A DNA stretch of 38,366 bases, taken from assembly GCF_000745855.1 (NCBI RefSeq), contig NZ_JQKD01000045.1, positions 1 to 38,366 on the forward strand, given 5' to 3'. The DNA is from Xenophilus azovorans DSM 13620. Lineage in GTDB: Bacteria; Pseudomonadota; Gammaproteobacteria; Burkholderiales; Burkholderiaceae_C. A program made the translations under genes and the position numbers. This document shows, piece by piece, positions 25,494 through 32,410 of the stretch. The notes under the pieces were generated by a model. It searched no databases. It was given only the letters and a program-made list of their open reading frames with translations, and was not told where the DNA came from. Within the stretch, counting starts at the first letter, position 1, and each line of letters starts with the position of its first letter.

Positions 25494-27040
25494 CCATCGA
25501 CGCAGCCCATGACGAGCTCACCGATCGCCAGGTGGGGCACCTGCGCCACTTCGCCAACCTCTCGCGCCAGCCGCCGAACGACTGGTCGCTGATGCAGGGG
25601 CGTGGCGCGGGCCAGGACGACTTCGGCGGCTACCGCTTCCAGATCGCGTACATGGCCTACGCCCTGGCCCTGGCGCATCGGCATCGCCTGCCGGCTGCGC
25701 CGGGTGTGTTCAAGCCGGTCTTCGAGCGCCTGATGGACAAGATGCTTCTGCCCGAGGTCTGGATGTACTGGGCGCGCGTCAGCCGCGGCGGCAGCGTGTT
25801 CAACATGCACCTGGCGGATCGGCTCCAGGAAGAGTGGGACCCGGTCGCGCGCGACAACATCATGTACAGCGCCTACGTGCAGTCGATGGCGTTGCTCTAC
25901 GACTACTTGTTCGACGACCACCGCTACGCGGCCCCCGGGGCACTGACATTCAGGTATTGGTCCTTCTTCTGGGGTGGCAAGGAGCGGCGCTACGAATACG
26001 ACCAGAACAGCCTGAACGAGACCGTGTACTGGCAGATGGTGGAGAGCGGCTACCTGGGCGTGGCCTGCGAACCGAATTGCGTGTTCCAGATCTGCAACCA
26101 GCCGGCCATCCTGGGCTTTCGCATGCACGATCTGGTCAACGGCCGGTCGGTCGCCGCCGAGGTGACCGATGCCTACCAGAAGGCTTGGGAACAGTTTGGC
26201 CGCCTGGGTGCCAACGGCCACTACAACATGATGATCATGGAAGACTCGAAGGCCGTGCGCGACAACGCAGGCCCTTCGCCCTGGGCCGACGCCTGGTGCG
26301 GCACGCTCATGAACATGTGGAACCGCGACTTCGTCCGCAACCACTACCCGGCGCAGGTGCGCAGCTGGCTCATCGAGGGGGAGGATGGCGCGCTGTCGGT
26401 GCGTTCGGCCGAGCGTCCGCCGATCATGGGCCAGAAGGTGGTCAACGACGACTCCGATTTCGGCTGGACCGCGACCTGGGCCTCGGAGATGGGCGACGAG
26501 GCCACGCTGGCCGGGCTGCAGCGCCATGCCGAGCGCTACATGTCGCCGACCTGGCGCGACGGCGGCTATTACTTCCCGCGCAATGACGCGCCGGAGGACG
26601 CGCGAGGCCACCGCACACTGATGGAGCCGATGTGCGGCAACGTGCTGATGGGCTATGCAGCGCTCAATGTGCCCGACGGGCTGTGGAAGCTCTACAACGA
26701 GCCCATCGACGGCGAGCAGCGCCGCCAGCCCGCGCTGGTGGAGGTGGGTGACGCAGTGGACGTGCTTCAGGCGCGTTTCGACCCGGCAGCGGCGCGATTG
26801 CATTTCGCACTGCGCCGCTGCGCCGGTGCGCACGGCGACCTCGAGGTCGCAATCGGACGGCTTGCCGAACGGGGGCGCTGGACGCTCGCGCTCGATGGCT
26901 GCGAGGTGGCAGAGGGAAGCGGCATCGTCTTGAACCGCACTACCTTGCCGGCGTTGCGTGCGAACGAGTGCGGCTTGCTGCTCGATTGCAGCCGCCTGGT
27001 GGAAGCCGGGCGCTTCGTGCTGAGCTTCCACGCCGGCTGA
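25490..27040 (+). CDS. Linalool dehydratase-isomerase (LDI) family-like protein
   Basis: A 516-residue protein distantly related to linalool dehydratase-isomerase of Castellaniella defragrans, which hydrates myrcene and isomerises or dehydrates terpene alcohols. The best match is DPVARDNIMYSAYVQSM at 117-133 and GVACEPNCVFQIC at 190-202. C193 and C202 keep the nine-residue spacing of the catalytic cysteine pair in CEPDNYFVQC, and M125 is kept. The active-site His of the reference (NIMYKGHL) is Y129 here, and equivalents of its Asp/Tyr pair are unclear. The protein is longer than LDI (about 400), with an extra C-terminal beta-rich part from about 420. I see no signal peptide. It is the last gene of the operon, overlapping the hydrolase by ATGA. 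It may be a hydratase/dehydratase on a different alcohol; the chemistry is inferred. Confidence 0.75.
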   Translation: MTIDAAHDELTDRQVGHLRHFANLSRQPPNDWSLMQGRGAGQDDFGGYRFQIAYMAYALALAHRHRLPAAPGVFKPVFERLMDKMLLPEVWMYWARVSRGGSVFNMHLADRLQEEWDPVARDNIMYSAYVQSMALLYDYLFDDHRYAAPGALTFRYWSFFWGGKERRYEYDQNSLNETVYWQMVESGYLGVACEPNCVFQICNQPAILGFRMHDLVNGRSVAAEVTDAYQKAWEQFGRLGANGHYNMMIMEDSKAVRDNAGPSPWADAWCGTLMNMWNRDFVRNHYPAQVRSWLIEGEDGALSVRSAERPPIMGQKVVNDDSDFGWTATWASEMGDEATLAGLQRHAERYMSPTWRDGGYYFPRNDAPEDARGHRTLMEPMCGNVLMGYAALNVPDGLWKLYNEPIDGEQRRQPALVEVGDAVDVLQARFDPAAARLHFALRRCAGAHGDLEVAIGRLAERGRWTLALDGCEVAEGSGIVLNRTTLPALRANECGLLLDCSRLVEAGRFVLSFHAG

Positions 27041-27206
27041 GACATTGGCGACCGCGGCCTTTGGAGGAGCCCGGGCGGCAGACGGTTTGGGGCTTGGGTG
27101 AGAGGATGTGAGGGCGGGGGCCTCGGCCGCTGCACACAGCGATTGCGCGGGTTGCGCGCTTGGAAGGCGTGGCTTGCGAGGGCGCGCTGGACCCTGGATT
27201 GATGTC

Positions 27207-27318
27207 TGCGCCGGCTGCATTGCAGCCATGGGGCCGCAGGTTCGACGCCATGCGCGCCGGCTTCCACTTCGGCCTTCACCCGATGCCGCCCGCGCACGCT
27301 GAACCGCCGGAAGCCCAG
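27207..27318 (-). pseudogene. Decayed C-terminus of a DDE transposase
   Basis: Minus-strand translation gives GFRRFSVRGRHRVKAE. After an apparent one-base insertion it continues in another frame as WKPARMASNLR, and a second shift then gives MAAMQPAQ. The composite follows the C-terminal pattern F-R-R-F-x-x-R-G-x-x-K-V-x-x-E-W ... A-x-N-L-R-R-M seen in IS1182/IS5-type transposases. At least two frameshifts and no upstream domain mean it is dead. Recognition is by motif only. Confidence 0.55.
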
Positions 27319-27549
27319 GAACGCCCGCCTGCATGACTCGATGCACGCGGAAACGAGGCAGGTCCACTCCGGCCTCCATGCGAATCTGTAGCTGATCATC
27401 CCTGCACGGAGTCTCCCAGCAGGCTTTCGCGGCTGCGCATCGGCGTGCGTGCGGCCGCAGCGCCCGGTGGATTGATGCCATCGGATCAACACGATGGTCC
27501 TGGCGAGGGCCCTTCTGCCTTGCCACTCCCGAACCTAGGATTTCGACGC

Positions 27550-27909
27550 ATGGCGCTCTCCATCTCCGCGTCCTCGCCGGACTCGGAGACGCCCGCCGAA
27601 TCCATCCACCCTCCAACGCACACCATGCCACCGCAGTCATCGGCACGCCGTCGCTGTTCCGTCGTTGCCAGGGCATCCCGGATGGACATAGCGGCTGCCG
27701 ACGCCGGATGCACAGCACCGCGCAACGCCGTGGATCGCCTGTGCAGTTGGAGCTACATCGCGCTTTGCATCCTCACCGTGACCGCCACGCTGGGAGCGGT
27801 CGCCCGCGAGGGTACGAACCCGTTCGGCGCCGCGCTCGCCGCGGCCGGCGACGCCGGCGCGCGCATGCCGGCGAAGGCCTGCACGGTGGCCGGTGCGCGT
27901 TTCGACTGA
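27550..27909 (+). CDS. Possible small membrane protein, unrecognised
   Basis: A 119-residue open frame starting MALSISASSPDSETP, 9 bases after a TAGGAT box. It has one hydrophobic segment, WSYIALCILTVTATLGAVA, at about residues 65-83, and a short tail ending TVAGARFD. A start at 27682 (MDIAAADAG) would give 75 residues. No ribosome site is convincing, and codon use is not clearly better than that of random GC-rich frames. I do not recognise a family. It could be a real small membrane protein or chance. Confidence 0.3.
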   Translation: MALSISASSPDSETPAESIHPPTHTMPPQSSARRRCSVVARASRMDIAAADAGCTAPRNAVDRLCSWSYIALCILTVTATLGAVAREGTNPFGAALAAAGDAGARMPAKACTVAGARFD

Positions 27910-28031
27910 CGGCGCAACGACAGCCCGAGATCCCTTGCCGATCGGCGGCAACGTGCCTGCGCCGCCGGTCCGGCAACCCCTCCGCACAAGCCGGAATCCC
28001 TGGCAGGCCAGACAGACCGAAAGGAACCAAC

Positions 28032-28847
28032 GTGAAACCGATCCATCGCCTCATGCGCGTCCTCATGATCCTCGCCCTGTGCGCGTGGCAGCTCGCCACG
28101 CCGGCCAGCGCGGCCGCGTCCGCCGGACCGCCGAAGCCGACCGTCATCCTCGTGCACGGCGCCTTCGCCGAGTCGGCGAGCTGGAACGCCGTCGTGCGCT
28201 ATCTCCGCGCACGGGACTATCCCGTCATCGCGGCCGCCAATCCGCTGCGCGGGCTGGCATCGGATGCCGCCTTCGTCGGCGCGCTCGTGTCTTCCGTCGA
28301 GGGGCCGGTGGTGCTGGTGGGCCATTCGTACGGCGGCTCGGTGATCTCCGTCGCCGCGCATGGGCAGGCCAACGTCAGGGCGCTGGTGTTCGTCGCGGCG
28401 TTCGCGCCGGACACGGGCGAGTCGGCGGTCGAGCTGTCCTCCAGGTTCCCCGGCAGCACGCTGGGACAGGCGCTGGCCCGGCCGGTCGTCCTGCCCGACG
28501 GCGCCCGCGACCTCTACATCGCACAGGACAAGTTCTGGAGCCAGTTCGCGGCGGACGTGCCCTCCGACGCCGGCCGCCTGATGGCGGCGTCGCAGCGCCC
28601 CGTCACCGAAGGCGCCCTTGCGGAAGGGGCGGCCCAGGCCGCGTGGAAGACCATTCCGTCCTGGTTCGTCTATGGCGATGCCGACAAGAACATTCCGCCC
28701 GCGGCCCTGGCGTTCATGGCGCAGCGCGCGAAGGCGGTGAAGACCGTGGTCGCCAGGGGCGCGTCCCATTCCGTCCTGGTCTCCAGGCCCCACAGCGTGG
28801 GCCGGATCATCGTCGAGGCCGCTTCCTCGAAGGCCGGCGAACCCTGA
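28032..28847 (+). CDS. Secreted alpha/beta hydrolase
   Basis: A 271-residue hydrolase with a signal peptide: VKPIHRLMRVLMILALCAW then ATPASAAASA, with cleavage near residue 30. The fold marks are ILVHGAFAESASWN for the oxyanion loop, VLVGHSYGGSVIS with the Ser nucleophile in GHSYG, VYGDADKNIPP for the Asp region, and RGASHSVLVSRP for the catalytic His. Proteins of this type are often annotated as esterases or salicylate esterase/hydroxynitrile lyase-like. GTG start with AAGGAA 5 nt upstream. It heads a stress-like cluster of AhpD, NmrA and Ohr-type genes found together in many proteobacteria. I infer detoxification rather than growth on a substrate. Confidence 0.9.
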   Translation: MKPIHRLMRVLMILALCAWQLATPASAAASAGPPKPTVILVHGAFAESASWNAVVRYLRARDYPVIAAANPLRGLASDAAFVGALVSSVEGPVVLVGHSYGGSVISVAAHGQANVRALVFVAAFAPDTGESAVELSSRFPGSTLGQALARPVVLPDGARDLYIAQDKFWSQFAADVPSDAGRLMAASQRPVTEGALAEGAAQAAWKTIPSWFVYGDADKNIPPAALAFMAQRAKAVKTVVARGASHSVLVSRPHSVGRIIVEAASSKAGEP

Positions 28848-29055
28848 GCGCCCTGCGGTGGCACTGCATGCGCCGCCGCGGCCGCGGCCGCGGCCCTGCC
28901 GATTGGTGCATTCGATGCAACACCGAGCGGCCCGGATCGAGGCTACCGCGGCGCAGGGCCGAAACCTACGATGAATCCACGTCCGACGCTCACGCCGGAC
29001 GCGCACCCTTCCACCTCGAACAGCCGGGACCGAAGGCCCCGGAAAGGACATCGCC

Positions 29056-29535
29056 ATGACGCAACGAGTCGACTACGCCAAGCAATCACCCGAACTCCTG
29101 AAGAAGTTCGTCGAGTTCCTCAACGCCATCAAGGAGGGCGCCATCGAGGAGCCGATCCGCGATCTGGTGGTCATCCGCGCCTCCCAGATCAACCGCTGCG
29201 CGTTCTGCCTGGACATGCACGTCAAGCAGGCCAGGCTGCACGGCGAGCGCGAGCTGCGCCTGTACCACCTGGCCGCGTGGCGCGAGTCGACGCTGTTCGC
29301 GCCGCGCGAGCGGGCCGCGCTGGCCTGGACCGAGGCGCTGACCCAGCTGTCCGACCAGGGCGTGCCCGACGAGCTGTACGAGCGCGTGCGCACGCAGCTG
29401 TCGGAGAAGGAGATCTCGGACCTCACCTTCCTGGTGATGTCCACCAACGCATGGAGCCGCCTGAACATCGGATTCAAGAGCGTGCCCGGCTCCGCGGACA
29501 AGCTCTTCGGCCTCGACAAGGCCGCCCTGGCCTGA
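29056..29535 (+). CDS. AhpD-like carboxymuconolactone decarboxylase family protein
   Basis: A 159-residue alkylhydroperoxidase-like protein. The redox motif RASQINRCAFCLDMH contains C48, C51 and H55, the CxxC...H pattern of AhpD, with the acid partner probably in the preceding helix. These proteins reduce peroxides through the CxxC pair; the decarboxylase name of the family is historical. GGAAAGGA lies upstream of the ATG. It is separated by 26 nt from the NmrA-like gene and is followed two genes later by an Ohr-type peroxidase, so the cluster carries two thiol peroxidase systems. Confidence 0.94.
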   Translation: MTQRVDYAKQSPELLKKFVEFLNAIKEGAIEEPIRDLVVIRASQINRCAFCLDMHVKQARLHGERELRLYHLAAWRESTLFAPRERAALAWTEALTQLSDQGVPDELYERVRTQLSEKEISDLTFLVMSTNAWSRLNIGFKSVPGSADKLFGLDKAALA

Positions 29536-29561
29536 ACCCGCACAACCACAGGAGAAACATC

Positions 29562-30317
29562 ATGAAGATCGTCGTCATCGGGGGCTCCGGCCTCATCGGG
29601 TCCAAGGTCGTGGACCGGCTGCGCGCCGGCGGGCACGACGTGCTTGCCGCCTCGCCGGCCTCGGGCGTGAACACGCTCACCGGCGAGGGGCTGGATCAGG
29701 CGCTGGAAGGGGCGCAGGTGGTGCTGGACGTGGCCAACTCGCCGTCCTTCGAGGACAAGGCGGTGCTGGAGTTCTTCCAGACCTCGGGCCGCAACCTGCT
29801 GGCGGCGGGCAGGAAGGCCGGCGTGCGCCACCACCTCGCGCTGTCGGTGGTGGGCACCGACCGGCTGACCGAGAGCGGCTACTTCCGCGCCAAGATCGCG
29901 CAGGAGGCGCTCATCCGCGAGTCGGGCCTGCCCTACACCATCGTGCACTCCACCCAGTTCTTCGAGTTCCTGGGCGCCATCGCGCAGTCGGCCACGCAGG
30001 GCGGCAGCGTGCACCTGTCGCCCGCCTTCGTCCAGCCGATCGCCTCGGACGACGTGGCGGCCGCCGTGGCGGAGTACACCGTGGGCGCGCCGCTCAACGG
30101 CGTGGTCGAGATCGCCGGGCCGGAGCGCGCGCGCCTGTCGGACCTGGTGCAGCGCTTCCTGGCCGCCTCGAAGGACCCGAGGACCGTGGTGCCCGACGTG
30201 CACGCGCGCTATTTCGGCGCCGAACTGAAGGACGAGACCCTGGTGCCCGGCCCCGGAGCGCGCACCTGCAGCATCGGCTTCGATGCCTGGTTCGCCATGC
30301 CGAAGGCGCCGCGCTGA
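29562..30317 (+). CDS. NmrA-like NAD(P)-binding protein
   Basis: A 251-residue atypical SDR of the NmrA/SDR_a5 type. The nucleotide motif GGSGLIGSKV is at residues 7-16. Other marks are HLALSVVGTDRL, SGYFRAKIAQEALI with Y-x-x-x-K, and the LPYTIVHSTQFFEF sequence common in NmrA-like proteins. They bind NAD(P) and act as redox sensors or quinone/NAD(P)H reductases. AGGAG lies 7 nt before the ATG. It is probably co-transcribed with the AhpD-like gene. In related gene clusters these proteins sit beside AhpD-like proteins and sigma or wHTH regulators, which supports a stress-response setting here. Confidence 0.93.
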   Translation: MKIVVIGGSGLIGSKVVDRLRAGGHDVLAASPASGVNTLTGEGLDQALEGAQVVLDVANSPSFEDKAVLEFFQTSGRNLLAAGRKAGVRHHLALSVVGTDRLTESGYFRAKIAQEALIRESGLPYTIVHSTQFFEFLGAIAQSATQGGSVHLSPAFVQPIASDDVAAAVAEYTVGAPLNGVVEIAGPERARLSDLVQRFLAASKDPRTVVPDVHARYFGAELKDETLVPGPGARTCSIGFDAWFAMPKAPR

Positions 30318-30339
30318 ACCGCTGCGGCATCCGCTCCCG

Positions 30340-30359
30340 CCTGCGCCGCGCGGCGCAGG
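30340..30359. terminator. Hairpin after the NmrA-like gene
   Basis: CCTGCGCC and GGCGCAGG are perfect complements separated by GCGC. There is no T-run, so it may be a weak terminator or a processing stem between the NmrA-like and Ohr-type genes. Confidence 0.4.
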
Positions 30360-30398
30360 TGGGGCGTGTCCGCGCCGTCGTCCCGATTCCCGCCCATC

Positions 30399-30899
30399 AT
30401 GACCCGCCTGCAGCCTCCATTGCCCAGCCTCCTCGACAAGTACCACGGTGCGCAGTTCGATTCGATCTACTCGACGGCGGTGACGGTCACCGGCGGCGAG
30501 TGCGAGCACGCCCGCGCGTCGGGCGTCGCACGCTCGGACGACGGCAGCCTCGCCTGCGACCTCCGGCTGCCGGTGGAACTCGGCGGCCCCGGCGGCGGCA
30601 CCAACCCGGAGCAGCTCTTCGCGGCGGCCTACGCGGCCTGCTTCCACGGCGCGCTGAACCTGCTGGCGGCGAGGCGGAACATACCGGTCCACGGCGCGAG
30701 CGTCGAGGTGAAGGTGACGCTGGGCCGCGATCCGGTGGACGGCCTCTTCGCGCTCGCGGCCGATGTCAGGATCGCGCTGCCGGGTGTCGAGAGGAGCGTG
30801 GCCCAGGCGCTGGTGAGGAGCACCGAGCGCTACTGTCCCTACACGAAGATGGCCAGGAACGGGATCACCAGCATCGTGGCCCTGGCCGGCGCGGCGTAG
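30399..30899 (+). CDS. Ohr/OsmC family organic hydroperoxide reductase
   Basis: A 166-residue thiol peroxidase. Peroxidatic C81 lies in AAYAACFHGAL and resolving C146 in RYCPYTKMARNG, the two-cysteine arrangement of Ohr and OsmC. NPEQLFAAAYAAC is the classic entry to the helix. The substrate Arg would be in the N-terminal strand region. Ohr enzymes reduce organic and fatty acid hydroperoxides using lipoylated proteins. The N-terminus is longer than in Ohr (about 140). No strong ribosome site precedes the ATG at 30399; an in-frame start at 30366 is possible. The downstream tandem regulator begins 10 nt after the stop, so they are likely co-transcribed. Confidence 0.9.
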   Translation: MTRLQPPLPSLLDKYHGAQFDSIYSTAVTVTGGECEHARASGVARSDDGSLACDLRLPVELGGPGGGTNPEQLFAAAYAACFHGALNLLAARRNIPVHGASVEVKVTLGRDPVDGLFALAADVRIALPGVERSVAQALVRSTERYCPYTKMARNGITSIVALAGAA

Positions 30900-30909
30900 T
30901 GCACCGGCG

Positions 30910-32070
30910 ATGACGGCAGCGGCCACGTGCGATGCGCGGATCCGGGTGGCGGTCGTCCACCGGAGCCCGTGCATCGCCGCGGGCATCGAAGCCGTGCTCG
31001 GCGCGCAGGCAGGGTCCGCCGGCGTGCTCGTGGCGGACCATGCGACGGCGCTGCAGGTGCTGGAAGACCCGCTTCGGTCCGCGCGCGCCGCGCGGCCGGT
31101 GCTCGTCGTCGCGGAGTCCCACAGGACCTGGCAGGTCCGCAGCGCGATCGGCGCGGGTGCGCGCGGCTACCTCGGCATGGACTGCACGGCGGAGGAACTG
31201 CAGGTGGCGGTGCGGCGCGTGGCCGAGGGGCGCAGGTACCTGTCGGTGGGCGTCGCCGACCAGTTGCTGGACGACCTCGCCCGGGGAGCGCCGACGCCGC
31301 GCGAACTGGACGTGCTGCGGCTGCTCGCGCGCGGCCTGGACAACCGTGAGATCGCCCGGAGACTCGGGATCGCCGAGGGCACCGTGCGGGCGCGGGTCCG
31401 CTCGGTGCTGGGCCGGATCGCCGGCCCCGACGGGGCGCCTCGACTTGCACGCGCCCTGCGCCGCGGCGCGTTGCTGGCAGCGGACGCTGCGCCGGGCGCC
31501 GCGATGCCGGGGCTGCGCACCGCGACGCGCAGGCCGGCCATCGCGGTCCGCGTCCACCACAGGGACGCGCTGCTGATGGCCGGGCTGCGTGCGCTCGTTG
31601 GGCGTGAGCCCGGCCTGATCTTGCAGGCCGGGCCGGACGGCGTGGAGACGCCCGTCGACGTCGTCGTGTGCGATCCCGACCACGCGTCGAACCGCCCCGC
31701 CGCCGCGCCGGGCGGGCGAGCACCGAGGCTCGTCGTCGTGGCGCGCAGCGATGCCGACGTGAACGTCCGGCGCGTCATCGACGGCGGCGCCCACGGCCTG
31801 CTGTTCCAGGACGCTTCCGCACGCGAGCTGCTGGACGGCATCGCCGCCGTGGCGCGGGGCGGCAGCGGCGCCTTCTGCGGCCGGGCTGTGCGGCTCCTTG
31901 CGGCGTGCCCGCGGCGCGGCGGGCTGACGGCGCGGGAAGAAGACCTGCTCCGGCGGCACATGGCGGACGGCCAGGACGCGCCGGCCGCCTGCATGGCTGG
32001 CGCGTGTGCCGGGGCGATCGATGCGGCGCCGCCGCGGCGCGGGCCGCTGCCGCTGGGCGTGATGGCATAG
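30910..32070 (+). CDS. Degenerate tandem NarL/LuxR-type regulator (receiver-HTH-receiver-HTH remnant)
   Basis: A 386-residue protein with an internal duplication. Residues 11-120 resemble a response-regulator receiver (IRVAVVHRSPCIAAGIEAVL ... GARGYLGMDCTAEEL). Residues 128-172 are a good LuxR-type HTH (TPRELDVLRLLARGLDNREI, IAEGTVRARV). Residues 210-328 repeat the receiver (IAVRVHHRDALLMAGLRALV ... GAHGLLFQDASARELL), and 338-375 begin a second HTH (LTAREEDLLRRHMADGQ) that falls apart. The acidic start motif (DD) is lost in both receivers. The phosphate-acceptor segment is missing in the first, and only a CDPD sequence remains in the second. It cannot be a normal phosphorelay regulator. No histidine kinase is near. 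It may act as a constitutive or ligand-controlled DNA-binding protein. Confidence 0.8.
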   Translation: MTAAATCDARIRVAVVHRSPCIAAGIEAVLGAQAGSAGVLVADHATALQVLEDPLRSARAARPVLVVAESHRTWQVRSAIGAGARGYLGMDCTAEELQVAVRRVAEGRRYLSVGVADQLLDDLARGAPTPRELDVLRLLARGLDNREIARRLGIAEGTVRARVRSVLGRIAGPDGAPRLARALRRGALLAADAAPGAAMPGLRTATRRPAIAVRVHHRDALLMAGLRALVGREPGLILQAGPDGVETPVDVVVCDPDHASNRPAAAPGGRAPRLVVVARSDADVNVRRVIDGGAHGLLFQDASARELLDGIAAVARGGSGAFCGRAVRLLAACPRRGGLTAREEDLLRRHMADGQDAPAACMAGACAGAIDAAPPRRGPLPLGVMA

Positions 32071-32218
32071 AGGCGGCCGGCGCCGGCCCCGACGATCGCC
32101 TTGAGAGGAAGGACGCCGGCCCATGAAAGCGCCATGCCGGGAGATGCGCCTGCCAGGCCACGGACCGCCCGCCCGCGCGGCCGTACCGCAGGCCGGTGAG
32201 GTCATTCGCGTCCATCGA

Positions 32219-32247
32219 TTGCGGGGGCCGCACCCGGGCCATATAGT
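32219..32247 (+). promoter_or_regulatory. Sigma-70-like promoter of the large winged-helix regulator
   Basis: TTGCGG at 32219-32224 and TATAGT at 32242-32247 are separated by exactly 17 bases. The pair lies in the 340-base gap before the regulator gene, leaving a leader of about 155 nt. The rest of the gap (32071-32410) shows no gene and no other site I can support. Confidence 0.6.
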
Positions 32248-32410
32248 GCGCGCGCAGGTCCTTCGCCGGATGCCTGCCAGGCGCCGCGGGAAGGGCGCAT
32301 CGGGCCACCCGGATGCCGGGCATGCGGCCGGTGGCTGCTGCCTGCGGGTCGCGCTGCCGCGCCGAAGCGTGCCCGGCGACCGCACGTCCCAGGGTTGACC
32401 ACGCCACACC

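Larger units (their letters stand above)
27041..28031. other. Long gap with transposase relic and a doubtful small ORF
   Basis: These 991 bases lie between the end of the LDI-like gene and the secreted hydrolase. No intact gene is convincing. A decayed transposase end lies on the minus strand at 27207-27318, and a possible small membrane protein at 27550-27909; both are listed. The motif CCGAACCTAGGAT at 27529-27541 contains a TAGGAT that could be a -10 box. No terminator for the ten-gene operon was recognised. Confidence 0.5.

Noticed and set aside
25061-27718. 885-codon minus-strand frame opposite the LDI-like gene
   Set aside because: Antisense shadow; only the short transposase-like segment at 27207-27318 has recognisable sequence, and that is shared between several frames.
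28872-28896. GCCGCGGCC-type simple repeat between the secreted hydrolase and the AhpD-like gene
   Set aside because: Short GC tandem repeat; could form a stem but has no T-run and no other support as a terminator or regulatory site.
28907-28919. TGCAT-TCG-ATGCA inverted repeat upstream of the AhpD-like gene
   Set aside because: Only 5-bp arms; too short to separate from chance without comparison.
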